A DNA stretch of 64,000 nucleotides, from NCBI GenBank assembly GCA_000733355.1, contig JNVV01000002.1:2917671-2981670 (forward strand), written 5' to 3'. This document shows, in pieces, positions 11,263 to 23,483 of this stretch. A program made the position numbers and the translations under genes. The notes under the pieces are model-generated. The model was given only the letters and a program-made list of their open reading frames with translations. It made no database searches and was not told where the DNA came from. Within the stretch, counting starts at the first letter, position 1. Each line of letters opens with the position of its first letter. The stretch is from Falciphora oryzae (lineage: Eukaryota; Ascomycota; Sordariomycetes; Magnaporthales; Magnaporthaceae).

Positions 11263-13910
11263 CACACAAGCCCCCGCACCCGATTGGTCTCAGTGAGTTA
11301 AAATACCCGGACAGTGAAGACAGAGCGGTCCAGGCTACGAGAAGAAAAGAAGAATGCCGCCAGCGTCGGTAAGAGCCGAATTATACAAGCAAAGTCATGC
11401 GCTTTCCTCCTTGCGTGGGCGACCGTGCCAGATTTTCGATGAAACGAGGTCGAGCCAGCGTCGAGGAGGTGAAGGAGGAGAAATATGGAGGGAAAGGAAT
11501 GGATGCCGCCGGTCCAGAAGCTCAAAGCTTCGAACTCTGTTGGGTTTGGAGGTGGGGGCTTGATGTCGGTCGTTGATGCCCCGACATTCGCTCGCCGATG
11601 GGGCAGGAAGCCCGCCCCGACCAAATAGCAAGACGACTAGTGCTCTTTTCCGGTGCAGCCGCCGGCGCCCCTGCAAAGGGGACTGGATGGCGAGCCCCAC
11701 ACGGCTCGGCTCTTGTTGTTTGCAGTTGGTGGTAGGTGCCCGGTGAGGTAGATGCGCACGCACGTCTTGCAGTCTTGGTCCGGCCTAAAGGAGAGCAGCA
11801 AGGAGGTAAGAAGAAGGCGAGTAAGGCAGCCGAAGGGATGGACGCCACTCGGCCGCGATCACCAAGCGAGCCTATCTTTCAAGCCTGCCAAGGCTTGAAA
11901 GCCAGCGACACATGGCAATGCCTGCCCATGTCACTTCACAAGAGCGGAAGATGGGACTCGGGTTGATATATCATTTATCACATCAAATTGAGAGCGGACA
12001 ACAGCGGCCAGGGGTGCTCCTCGCATGCAACGTGGGCAGATTGATCACAGGGCATGCAGCTCCTGCGTGTATACACAGCGAGCCATTCCCGAGGGCCACC
12101 GATCTCAGCGGCTGTTCCCCCATGCTGTGGTCCCGCCTGTTTCAGTCATGCTTCCAGGAAGATGCGGATTGGACGAGTGTCTAGCCCGAAGCGAGCTGCG
12201 GTGCGGTATCACGAACCCGACAGTTGATACTGCTGTTGTTGTCTTCCTCTTCCCCCTTTTTTTTTTTTCATTGTTTTATCCTTGCCCATTTTATTCGCCT
12301 GAGACGCTGGAGCCGAGCCGGGCCTCGAGCCGGTGAAGGAGCAACATAAGCCGGCACCCCAGGAACTCCCCGAGGTCCAAGGCGCGTGGCTGATTGGCTG
12401 GCTGACCGTCCTGGCGAGGGACCTCGGCAGGGTGAGGTGAGCACACAACCCGGGGCCGCGGTATGTCATCGAACGGCATGTACTACCGAGGTCGTCACCC
12501 GTGTAGCCATGCGCGACGCCCGCTGCGCGCTTGAACGGAGATAAGTGTGCTGACCTGGTGATTGGTACTGCACATTGTGCCACGACCCCGGGTGCCTCGT
12601 GTCGCCCGCCACGCCTCGTTACTTGCTCCCTCCCCTGCTTAGTCGCGCTCCGAGTTGGAGATGACCCTATGCATGCATACATGGTAGCAGAGCAACCACC
12701 GGCTACAGCCTCGTTGATGAAACAAGACGGCCGACGCGAGCCGTGAGCTTGTTTCCACGAGAGCAGCAGACGATCGGAGGACCGACCCGCGTCACGCAAC
12801 CCAGCGCAGCGGTCGGGTCGCATAACGCCCTCGTTGGGGTTACGCGTTGGGGTGGCAGACGATGCTGCCTCGCACACCAGCCAGTCGGAAGGTCTACATT
12901 GTCTCCAGCTTCTCTAGAGCAGCTCGAAATGCACGTATAGTCAAATCCCGACGCATGCCGGTCCGCACCGCGTCGCCAACAGCCTGTACGCCTTGTCTCC
13001 TGGGCAGGAGGCTGTCGCGAGGAAGATTCGACGAGATGGGTGCTTGGCGCGAGAAGCAAACCTTGGAGAAGAAAGAATCCGGAAATGCGCTGAAAATCCA
13101 CGCACCGGTCAACCATTTTCCCCGCACATTGAGCCGCTGTTTCCCCAGCCAAATCGCCAGCGCTCTCTTCCCGAGCCAATCAATGGGCAAAAGCTGTGCT
13201 GCACCTTGACCGTTTCCCCACCTGACGGGTCCCAAAAGCCATGGCCAGGCGTCTGCTCGCTTTTTCGCCTTTGCCCTTCTCGTGCGATTGGGGTTCCTCC
13301 GCACTTTCAGGTTTTGGCTCCCCGCACCAAAGACCAGCCGTTCGGGCCCGTCTGCAGCTGTCCAAACACCAAAGAGAGAGCACTCATGCGGCGAGCCGTC
13401 CGATTTGTGGCAAGACAACAGCCCTCGATTGCACAAGGCGGACTGACAGCGTGTGCTCGAGGCGGGTATCATGACGGCTGCGGAAGAAGGCGACGGATTT
13501 ATAGGACCTCCGCCTAGCGCGTGTGCACAAAACCCCGTGGTAGGAAAGGGGAGACGGCCCAGGACCAGGGGCCATTCCGAGTCATCGAATCTGACCTCGC
13601 ACAGGGGGGCCACCCGTGGTTTTGTCCCCTTCTCCCCCAAGCTGCATCGTTCCTCTCGCCCTTTTCACCTCGCAGTCTCACCCTCCCGAGCCACCGACCC
13701 GGTCCAGAGCTCAAAGGCCCCTCGCCCGAGCCCACGGTCCCGGCCTCGCCCACCCCCTCTGCCCATCATTGACCCGAGACGCCGCGGCCCGCGACACACG
13801 GCCCCGTTTGCCGAAGTCGAGGCTCTCGGCCTGTCGCCGCGGATACGATTACTTCCTTTTCCGAGGCCTGCTCCTCCTCCACTTTCTTCCCCTCTCCGTC
13901 TCCATCAGGA
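11263..13910. other. divergent intergenic region between LRA3 and the Zn2Cys6 regulator
   Basis: About 2.6 kb containing the upstream regions of both genes. Open frames on both strands translate to low-complexity sequence and were not accepted. A C/T-rich leader precedes the regulator start (about 13600-13905). Scattered CGG triplets occur, but I could not define a convincing operator. Confidence 0.5.
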
Positions 13911-16900
13911 ATGATGCACCCTGGCCTGCGCCACGGCACCAGCAGCACCAGCCAGCAGCAGTACAAGTCGTCTCCAACCGCCACTCCCGACCAACACCAT
14001 CAACAACACCACCACCAACCAGCCGCCGAGCCCCCGCCTGCCCTGGGCCCGGACAGCGGCGACGATGTCAATCCCTTGAGTGGGGACGACCGCTCCGACA
14101 ATGAGCTAGACGACCACCTCGAGCCCGCTCGGAATGGCAAGCGGAAAAGGCCCATTTCCGTCTCGTATGTTTGGCCCATTCACCCTTGCCCTTTCACGCC
14201 CCCTTCTTTGCCCATTCATGATATCCCAGCGGAGCCTTCCTTGGCCTGCTTTTCCGTCCCGCTCCTTTTTTTTTTTTTTTTGTCTTGCACCTCCCTGTGC
14301 TCCCACCTTTTGCCTGTCCATGTCGCCTGCTGCCACGGCAGCGGATCATGATGTTCCAGCCCAAGATAGCTTAGACGACTCTCCTCTACCCCAACCCGAG
14401 AAGCCACAGATCAAGGCTGCAGCTGACCATGATACACCCAGATGTGAGCTCTGCAAGCAGAGGAAGGTGAGTTTGGCTACTGCGGCTCTTATTTTTTTCA
14501 ACTCTCGTGTCGAGTCCTTATCCTGTTTTATACGCACACCCGCGTGTGTCTATGATGCGAGCAGATAGATATCGATGTGGTGACCTACCTAACCACTAGA
14601 CGCACTACACGCTCCTTGCTGTGTGTAGTAGCGGCGCATGGTATATCATATCTCAAGAAGCTCTACACACTCTGCCTCGTGATTCGACAACAAGGACTAG
14701 GCAGTCGACATATGGCAGCATACCACCGGGTTCGTGCATCCGCTGACACGACGTCCACCATCTAGGTGAAATGTGACCGTGACCAGCCTTCATGCGGGTG
14801 GTGCACGCGCAATGGCGCCAACTGTGAATACAAGGAGCGCAAAAAGCCTGGCCTACGAGCTGGCTATGGACGAGAGCTGGAACAACGCCTAGACAAGCTC
14901 GAGGCCATCTTGCGAACGCATCAGGAGATCCTTCAGCCGTCAATCGACGGTTCCGGTGTCCACGGAGCTGCGGGCTTCCATCATCGGCCCAACGCGCCAC
15001 AGAGCGTGCGCGGCAGCATCCATAGCGACCAGGACACTCCGATGGAGACCCAGCCCCCAATATTCCCCCGCTCAGACAGCATGCGTACGCCCCAGGCAGA
15101 AACGGCCCTCTTTGTACAGAAGCCATCGACATATCCACCATCTGGGCCGCCACAGACCATGGACTTTGCAAACCTGACGGGCCACACGCCGGCCCCGCAC
15201 GATGGATTCCAGAATCAGGTTGGACCGACAGGTATCTCGCCAGCGGGAATATCGCCAGGACACATGGGTGCGGCAGGCATGTCGAGTGCGGCGGCCCAGG
15301 AGTACTATGGCGCAGGCTCTGTGGGGCCATCAACGTCCGGCGGCACCCTTCACTCGCCAAACTCCACCAAGTCGCAGAGCCAGACGCAGATATCGTCGGA
15401 CCAAGAGTTCCCGCCGTATGACATGCTGTACGCCCTCGCCGACCTGTACTTCAAGCACATCAACACATGGTGCCCGATACTAAATCGCAAGATAACGCTT
15501 GCGTCGCTGTTCGACTCGGCATCCATGATTGACGAGACGGACAAGATCCTGCTGCACGCCATAGTCGCCACAACGCTCCGATTCTCAACCGACTCGAGGC
15601 TGACAGACGAGAGCCGGCGGCGGTACCATGACGTGTCTAAAAAGAGAGTGCTCCTGTATGGGATGGAGAACTCGTCGGTGAAGGCGCTGCAGGCACTGGT
15701 GATACTGGCGCTAGACCTCTGCGGTGACGGCAACGGACCACCCGGGTGGAACATCATGGCGCTGATAACCCGGTCCGTGGTGCAGCTAGGACTTGCCGTG
15801 GAGAGCAACTCATTTTCCGTATCTCCCAACTACACATCCATATACACGCTCAGGGCCATGATCCTCCCTGAGCCCAGAGACTTTGTCGAGGAGGAATCGC
15901 GCCGTCGGCTGTTCTGGATGGTCTACCTCCTGGACCGGTACGCCACAATTCCGACAGCCTTTGAGTTTGCGTTAGACGACAAGGAGATTGATCGAAAGCT
16001 GCCGTGCCGCGACGACCTCTGGCTCAAGAACCAAAAGGTAGAGACGCGCTGGTTCCGTACCGAACACCGCTACGACGAATCGGCGCCGCCAGACTACGAA
16101 GCAAACAAGCCCGAGAACCTCGGGGCCTTTAGCTACTACGTCGAGGTCCTCACAATCCTGTCACAGATCCACAAGTTCCTGAAGCAGCCGGTCGACATAT
16201 CGGCCGTCAGCGACGTGGAGGACTGGAAAATGCGGTACAAGGAGCTGGACGGCACGCTGGTGAAGTGGAAGTTTGACCTCCCCGGCGAGTACAGCTCTAT
16301 GGCCAAGCTGTTCCAGCCAGGGGTCGCCAAGACGCTCAACTGTGGCTGGGTCATGCTCCACGCGACCTACCACACGGCCGCGATCCGGCTGCATTCATCA
16401 GCAGCCTACCCGACAACGCGGTCGCCCATCTTCACGCCATCCTACTCGGCCTCGCAGCGCTGCCACGACGCCGTCGAGAACATCGCGGCGCTCGGCGAAT
16501 TTGTGGTCACCAACGGCCTGCTCCCGAAGCTCGGCCCGCCCTTCGCCTTCACCCTGTGGGTGGCGGCTCGCCTCTTGCTTGTGCACGGGTCGACGGTGGA
16601 GCACAAGGTCAGCCCGCAGATCGGCTTCTTCGTGGACGCGCTGCGCGAGATGAGCCGGTACTGGCCGGTGGCGCGGCGGTACTGCGAGCTGCTGCAGCGC
16701 GTGCTGGACGAGTACCACGATGCGGCCCGCCACGGCGACGGCATCACGCCCAGCAGCGTCAAGATCCTGGCCGATATGCGCCGCACCGCCTTTGACCTCG
16801 ATTTCCTCATCAGCCGCCAGCCACACCACGTCACATCGACGGCGTCGGGCGGCAATAGTGGTGCTGGTTCTGGTGCTGGCAGTGGCGGCGTCGGCGTGAA

Positions 16901-17288
16901 CGGTGCTGGCGCTGGCGGTCAGGGCCCCGGCGCCTCGGGGCCTGGCAGCGGCGCGCCGGCCCAGGGCCTTTACAGCCGCTACCCGAGCGTCACTCCCGCC
17001 AGGACTCCGCAGCCCAACGAGCTGGAGTACCTGGACGTTTTCGACTTCTTCAACTACCCACGACTGCCGGCGGGCTTGCCTAGCGACCACCCGTCTGGAC
17101 TGCAGGGGAACAGCGGCGGGATGGGCGGTGCCGGTGGCAGGGAAAGCGGTGGAGAAGGGGCAGCTGTCGGTGGCAGTGGACCCGGGCCAATGCTTGGACC
17201 CAACGAGTTCAACATCGAGGACTTTATGGTGGACGCCAACCACGACTGGTTATATAAGCAGGAAGGAGGCGGAAAGTTTATGAACTGA
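13911..17288 (+). CDS. Zn2Cys6 binuclear-cluster transcription factor with fungal-specific TF domain
   Basis: Three exons: 13911-14164, a 25-bp micro-exon 14442-14466, and 14766-17288, giving 933 residues. Only this splicing joins the DNA-binding domain: Cys86-X2-Cys89-X6-Cys96-X6-Cys103-X2-Cys106-X6-Cys113. It is preceded by the basic stretch KRKRP and followed by a coiled-coil linker starting at LEQRLDKLE. The middle (about 290-690) is a fungal-specific TF domain with the SRRRLFWMVYLLDRY signature. The rest is His/Gln-rich at the N-terminus and Gly-rich near 740-890. It is a nuclear sequence-specific regulator. It diverges from LRA3 with 2.7 kb between start codons, so rhamnose control is possible, but its target cannot be read from the protein. 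Confidence 0.85.
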
Positions 17289-18164
17289 TTAGGCTGGCTT
17301 GGTGGAATATTGGGCCTTTTTGGATGTTATTTTATGACGGGAGCCACGGTTTCTTCTATTTCATTGTAAATATGTGCATTGGGCGGGTATGCAGGTATGC
17401 ATGCATGGCATAGCAGGATGGAGTAAACGAGGACTCAAAAGTTTAATGCTCTTGACGAAAACGATACATTGATGGTATTTGATTTCACGACCAGCCCGCC
17501 AACCCGGCCGAATAGACCTTGGATAAATGGTATTGATGTAACTTGAGCTGCAGCTATCACTTGTACTCGTCGCAGACAAGCATTCTCCACAAGCACGGGG
17601 GGAAACGAAGCCCTTGTCTCCCCGCGGGACCCGAAAATGATGATGGTCCGATGCGGAAGCCCGTTTCCCGACCCCACTGGGGCCGCCCGCCAAGGACGCC
17701 AAACATGCGCATTTGGCGATGGCGCCGGCAGCGACAGAGCTGGCAGGACCCCAATGGCAGAAAACGGCAGGGCTTTGTTAGTGCGACGAGGGCGGGACCT
17801 GCTATTCGACGCCGGGTGTGTAGCGTCGGTGGTGGCTACTGCGTCAGACTTTGATGGCACTGGTCGGTGAAATTACCGTGCACGCCTGGCCTTTCTGAGA
17901 TTCAGATGGATCTCTGTGCCCGAGGTGCTTGCTATAAGTACATTGCGCAGTTCGCTCTGTTCGTCGGGTAGGCTCAAATCTCGAAATTCAGCATTCCAGC
18001 CGGGGAAAGGGCGTATTCGTCTCACCGTGTTTCTTCGAAATCCCCCTTGGTTCACAAATCTCAATCCTCAAGTAGCACAAACAAGCCGCTTTACTATTGT
18101 GGCTTTATTGTTACTACCTACGTTTCTTGAGCTGTCCTTGGACGTCCATAAAACCCCCCCAGCC
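17289..18164. other. intergenic region
   Basis: Holds the 3' UTR of the regulator (A/T-rich around 17310-17480) and the promoter and leader of the EBP-family gene. No additional gene recognised. Confidence 0.5.
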
Positions 18165-18956
18165 ATGGCCCAAAACGCCTCGTCCGCCCTGCCGGCGCAC
18201 CCCTACGCGCCCGCGGGCGTCTCGATCCCCGGCTACGTCGCCAACACGCTGACGACGCCGGCCATCTTCGCCGTCTTCGCGACGACGCTGTCGGCGGTGC
18301 TGCTGCCCGCCGCGTACCGCATCAGGCGGGCGCGGCCGGACCTGCCCGCCGGCGAGATGGCCACGGCCATGTGGTTCGTGTCGTGCGCCGTCATCCACTT
18401 CTTCCTCGAAGGTACGTTTTTTTTCTTAATTCCACTTCTCCCTGCGTTGTCTTTTGCCCGCGACTAATTTCCCCCCCTTCCAGGATACTACGCCTACAAC
18501 TTCCGCGACATCGCCTCCCAGTCGGCCGTGCCCGCCCAGCTGTGGAAGGAGTACAGCCTCTCGGACTCGCGCTACCTGCTGCAGGACCCCTTCATGGTCC
18601 CTATGGAGGGCGTGACGGCCTTCGTCTGGGGTCCTCTCTCCGCCGTCATCGCCTACTTCATCGTCCGGGCCCACCCGCTGCGCCACCCGCTGCAGCTCGT
18701 CGTCAGCGTCGGCCAGATCTACGGCGACGTGCTCTACTACGGCAACTTCATGATGCACGACAAGGTCTGGGGCGTCGACCACTGCCGCCCGGAGCAGTAC
18801 TACTTTTGGGGCTATTACGTTTTTATGAACGCTATTTGGATCGTCGTCCCGGGCATCCTCGCTTTCACTAGCGTCAGGGCCTCGGCGCGCGCTTTTGCCG
18901 CCGTCGACAAGGCGGCGGCGGCGGCAGTGAAGGGCGGCAAGAAGGCCTTGAGCTGA
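18165..18956 (+). CDS. EBP-family (EXPERA domain) sterol delta8-delta7 isomerase-like membrane protein
   Basis: Two exons, 18165-18411 and 18484-18956, with a 72-bp intron, encode 239 residues with four or five hydrophobic segments. The core is strongly EBP-like: IHFFLEG carries the His-X3-Glu pair, followed by QLWKEY, DSRYLL, DPFMVPMEGVTA, LQLVVSVGQIYGDVLYY and YYFWGYYVFMNAIWIVVPG. In human EBP the corresponding His and Glu residues take part in proton transfer during delta8-to-delta7 double-bond shift in sterols at the ER. Most fungi use the unrelated Erg2 for this step, so this EBP-type protein may be a paralogue with another substrate. The C-terminus is Ala/Lys-rich. Confidence 0.85.
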
Positions 18957-19727
18957 GGCGGTCGAGGTCAGGCACTCTTTTCTCTAGCATTCTGCTGTCA
19001 GCGAGGCTTGGAAAAACAAAAAGGAGGATATGGGATAGAGGGGCGCAGTAAACAAAAAGCGAGTGAAGGCACCCATTTCGCTTAGACGGGCGAAGCCAAT
19101 AGCGAGACACAATAGCCAACCAGGCGCACAAGTAGTTCTAATAATCATACATATGTGCCAAGCCATTCTACCAGATCTGAGAAAGAGTCGATCGATATAG
19201 TTCTGAGGCTCGTTCATCTATGTGACTAACGGGTGGAACCGAAGTTACTGGGCTGTCAAAGATGCATACACGCATGCTTTTGGGGTCTCGCTTCGGAAGA
19301 GCCTGAGGCAACAAGGTACAGCCCCCAAGCAGCATTAGACGACCGACATGGAAGCCTGACCGAGGCTTGATCCTGCTTCCAGAAAGGTGGTCCGACGTGT
19401 GCTGCACGCACATGGCAGGTGCTCCAACCCACCACGGGTTCTGCGCTCCGCCCGATGTAACCCCCCAACCCACCCGCTATCCGGGCGCTCAAAAGTACAT
19501 ATTATAGAGGGGGAAAAAAAGGATGTGACGGGCTGATCCGGCTTCTGGCCATTGCCACCCACCCACACAGTCAACGGCCCCCGCTTGTCATGGCCTGCCT
19601 CTCCCGCCGCTCTTGTCTCCGCATCCGGCCGAACCCGATATTCTCACAGCCGCTCCTTCTCCCTTCTTGCCCTCCTCTCCTCCCCTCTCTTTCTCTCTCT
19701 CGTGCGTTGTGCGTGTATGTATGGTTT
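18957..19727. other. convergent intergenic region
   Basis: The 3' flank of the EBP-family gene facing the 3' end of a small minus-strand gene. A C/T-rich microsatellite-like tract lies around 19650-19705. No gene recognised. Confidence 0.45.
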
Positions 19728-20045
19728 CTACAAGCCGGTAGGTATGGCCCCCTGGCTCGCAAACGAGCCCTGCGTGATGGAGATGGGCTTGTACGTGACC
19801 AACTTCTTCTTACGCTTCTTGATCTGCCGCGTCTCGTCCTCCGGGTCTGTCATGTACGACCACTCGTCGCTGTCGCGGCGCGGGAGGCGCGCGTCCATGA
19901 CCGCCTTGCCCCGCTCCGCCGCCGGCGACTGGAAGGCCGACTTGATCTTGGTGAAGAGCGACGGCTTGCCGCCGCCGCCCGTCTTCGCGTCGCAGGCGAT
20001 CTCCGGGGAGGAGGAGGTGTATGAGCTCGCGTCGTTGTGTGTCAT
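19728..20045 (-). CDS. small basic hypothetical protein
   Basis: An intronless frame of 105 residues starting at ATG 20045. It has a Ser-rich N-terminus, a patch KPSLFTKIKSAFQSP, an acidic-aromatic motif DSDEWSYMTDPEDE, and a basic cluster KKRKKK that could act as a nuclear localisation signal. A TATATA sequence (20177-20182, minus strand) lies about 130 bp upstream. The mix of ordered short motifs and the TATA position favour a real gene, but I recognise no family and assign no function. Confidence 0.45.
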   Translation of the reverse strand: MTHNDASSYTSSSPEIACDAKTGGGGKPSLFTKIKSAFQSPAAERGKAVMDARLPRRDSDEWSYMTDPEDETRQIKKRKKKLVTYKPISITQGSFASQGAIPTGL

Positions 20046-20812
20046 GTTTGGCTCGTGACTTTGTGGAAGGATGTGGGAAGTTGATAGGAGGCCTTTTATT
20101 TCGTGTGGATTGCCTTGGTTGGTGATGGAGTATGATTTCGATTCTGCAGAACCGACAGCTGGGGAATGCCGAGAGATATATACTGCTCAAGATCGTGAAG
20201 CCGCGCCTGACGATACAGACTGATTGAGAGAGCCCAATATCAAGCTCTCGTGGCAGTGCCAGGTCACATCAGGCCACGATTGATTGCTAACTGGATACCG
20301 GACCCCAATCGAGCCCACAAAAGACTGAAAAGGGCACTGCATCGATAGTTCCGTCGTTGAGGGAGGCGGTGCTGCGTCAGCTGCGCAGTCCCGTCGGCGT
20401 GGGCTTGGCGCTCCAGACAGAATTCCCTCGAATGAAGTGGTCAGGGCGGGCAGCTCTCGTGGGTTATTTCAACTCGTCGTGACCCAAAATATGGGGAGGC
20501 GAAAAGGGTGACCGAATACACCGCAAGCCCGCTTTACTCCCATGCGGGGAAAACAGCCGAGGCGAGGCCATTGTCGACACGGCTAAGCCTCCCAAGAGGT
20601 CGGTCGGTTACTTCGCATATCGTGCGTTTTCCGAGCAACCCCGGACTACCACCTAACCGCGCCTCAAGAGGCAGAGTTGAAGTCCTTCCGGTTGCAAGGT
20701 GCTCGCCGCGGCCCAATATGTACTAGGCAGATGCCAGAAGCCGCGGGGCTTCTTGAAATTCCAAGGGGTTGCTTCGTTTTTATTTCTTTCCAATTATCGC
20801 ATATCTCTGCTA
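20046..20812. other. intergenic region
   Basis: Upstream region of the small basic protein gene and 3' flank of the glutaminyl cyclase gene. No additional coding region recognised. Confidence 0.45.
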
Positions 20813-22067
20813 TCACCGTACCGCCGCCTGCCCTTCGGCGGGCCACACCTCCATCATATCCAACCACTCGAGCGCGAACGCCGTGGTGATCCTGGTCCAG
20901 TCCCGGACCGTGGCGAGGTCGAGATGCTCGCCGTCGTCATCCATCGTGTGCCAGACCCTGGGGAAGGGCGAGGGGATGAGATGTAGAATGTCGACGCCAC
21001 GCATCATGAAGGGCATGTGATCGTCACCCACCCCGGCCGGGAAGAAATGCGTCTTGTCCTTGTCCGGAAAGAAGGGCCCGTTGGGCTTCGACTCGAGCAG
21101 CTTCAAGCTGCGCATACGCTCCTCGACCCTGGCCATCTTCTGGTACGCCCAGTGCGTCGTCTGGAAGTAGGACGGCACTTCCGGGTTTGCCGTCCCTAGC
21201 AGATCCAGTAGCACAAACACGCTGATTTGGTCTAACGGGTTCTTGTACTGAGACATGGCCGGGTTGAATGTTTTGTCCCATTCAGCCGCTAGAGACCTGG
21301 ATTCCGTCGAACCCCCAAGGGTGGTGTCAGCCAGGTGTCTCTTTCACGGACGGATGTGTGCAAGAAGAGAAATGCACCAGGCCTTCAAACCCGGGCCTCT
21401 CATAATCTCCAAATTTCGGTAGAGAAGGGACCTACCTGGCTCCGTAGACTGAGTCCGTGTCAGTCCAGACCTTAAAGGCCTCCTCGCCGTCGAGCAAGAT
21501 GATCTGTACGCCCATATCCATTGCGATAGTGCCGCCCTCGCCGAGGGCCGCCATCTCGTCGTGCATCTGCGTCACGTACTTGTCGATGCTACGGGCGACG
21601 TGCATCAGGATCGCGCAAGGCGCGGCGCTATCCGTGGCGCCGATGAAGCCATTGGGCGTGATCTTACTGTCGTAGTGCGCCACCAGCGTCAGGTAGTTGG
21701 CCTGGCCGGGCTTGACCCAGGGCGGCTCGCGGCGGAAGATGAGGTTCTGGAACGGTATTTGTTTGCCGTTGGATATGGGCGTCGTCCCCGTCGAGTTCTG
21801 CCACATGATGGTCCATTTTGGCAGGTCGTTCTTGAAGAAGTTGACAAAGTGCTCCTGCACCTTTGCCTGGCCCGGCGTCCCGGGGACTCGGGGTATTAAT
21901 ATGGGCGACAGCAGCTTGCCGCGGTGGATGTCGAAGTCGGCGCCCTCGACAGGGATGGCTTTGAGGAAGCTCTCGGACAGCTCCTTGTATGCTGCTACGG
22001 CTAGGAAGAGGAGCTGGAAGACCAGCGCGATCGAGAGCGCGCCGCGGCGCGGGGGTAGGGGCGCCAT
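20813..22067 (-). CDS. glutaminyl-peptide cyclotransferase (M28-fold glutaminyl cyclase)
   Basis: Two exons, 21436-22067 and 20813-21296, with a 139-bp intron (GTAGGT donor, CCAG acceptor), give 371 residues. Residues 9-27 form one hydrophobic segment after a short basic N-terminus, so the protein is probably a type II Golgi/secretory-pathway membrane protein. The M28/QC active-site order is complete: Asp146 (GATDSA), Glu195-Glu196 (LLDGEEAF), Asp242 (VLLDLLG), an Asp pair before His304 (GDDHMPF), and His327 (VWHTMDDDGE). These match the zinc ligands Asp/Glu/His and catalytic Glu/Asp residues of animal QC. It would cyclise N-terminal Gln to pyroglutamate on secreted proteins. Confidence 0.9.
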
Positions 22068-23483
22068 TGCAGCGCGGATCGGTCGTCGTGCCCGTTTTCG
22101 TGGTCGTCGTCGGGACTGTCGATGAGCGGGCTTGCAATGTGCTTTGAGGAGGCTGAGCTCGGTCCTGCGAGGTCAAGCCGTCATCTCGAAGGGTAGGTCT
22201 CGGTCGATAGATTGCGCACAGTTGAGAGTCCGATAAGGAGGCTCGGTGTTCCGCGGCGCCAGCCTCTGCAGACAAAGATTGTGCCGGAGTGGAACAGACA
22301 GATGTATCAAGTTCGTCGGGTTGGCATTCGTCGTCCGCCAGGGATACCACCTAGGAGGTACCTCCGACTGCACAACGATTAATGTGGTGGAGTCCTGTGG
22401 CGCGCTCTCCGCCGTAAAACGCCACTTGTCCACTCCCTGCAGGCACCGTAGCACTTGACCCCTGGCTCCAAACATGAAAGTTGACATCGGCTCGACGGCA
22501 CATTCCTGCAGCTCCAAATGGCGGCAAACACTGCGGGGGCAGCCATTCTCGACGACCTCGCTGATATCAAGACGCACGCAAATGGCGGTGCTACAAGCCA
22601 ATACGTTGAATTGCTTGTTAGAGATTATCCACACTTTCCATCTTATTTCTACCCAGGAACCTGAGAATTCCGTTTATCGTGCCAGAAGCGAGGAAGGCAA
22701 GGGACGATTCTTGGAGATCGAACAGCTACACAATACAATGCTCTAATCAACGAGCGGGCCTTCTCAGCCACCCCTTTGACTAACATATCCTACAACAAAG
22801 ACCCCGTCGGTCATATGATGATATCACAGCCTCGCCATCCATAGGTCACGCAATGAATCGCAGCAGATTCTACAGGTCCCAGGGATCACAAATCCCACCC
22901 TTCCTAATTAGGCCTCGTACCCAAATACATTTTTTCGCATAGAAAATTGCACCCAAATCAATGTATCTCTACCCAATAGAATCTCCACCGTTTGGAACCG
23001 CGGCCTGGCCAATCTGCACCGCGATACCTTCAATCGATTCCCTTTGATCCCGGCCACCAATTTGCACCGCGATACCTCCATGCCCAGCCCCGTTCTATAT
23101 CTGGCAGGCCAGCTTCACAGACCTAGTTGTTTTCTTTGTACCTTGGGGATCGTCAGAATTGTTGCTTGGAACGCTCTCGTTGAACAAATCAATCTTACCT
23201 TCGATCGCATTTCGGACAAAAGTAGAAGACTGTGCTCCCCTCGTCCGCACCCCGAGTTTGCAGGGTCGTATAGCGGAGCTCTGTGGCATCGCAGAACCGA
23301 CAGTCCTGCGTGATGCTTGCCCAGTGCGTCTCCTCGGGAGCCAGTTCTTGTTTGTTGACAGCGCCCTACGTACGCAAAGGCGCATCGCGATACTCGTGGA
23401 CCGATTTGGTGACTACCCCGAGCAGGTTGTCTAAGCCGTACCCAGGTAGTTAGCCGGACCAGCCATGCAACAATGAGGCACGG
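22068..23483. other. gene-poor region with short direct repeats
   Basis: No gene recognised. It is more A/T-rich than its neighbours, especially 22780-23000. A 19-bp direct repeat with one mismatch occurs at 23011-23029 and 23059-23077 (core TGCACCGCGATACCT). This is the left edge of the accessory zone and leads into a truncated aldo-keto reductase. Confidence 0.45.

Noticed and set aside
12894..13640. 248-codon open frame on the minus strand
   Set aside because: Cys/Arg/Pro-scattered translation, no domain, and it lies in the promoter region of the regulator gene.
13911..14568. Alternative splice of the regulator using the acceptors at 14341 or 14369
   Set aside because: The first breaks the frame. 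The second inserts about 24 residues between ISVS and CELC, whereas the acceptor at 14441 joins them directly in phase with the zinc cluster.
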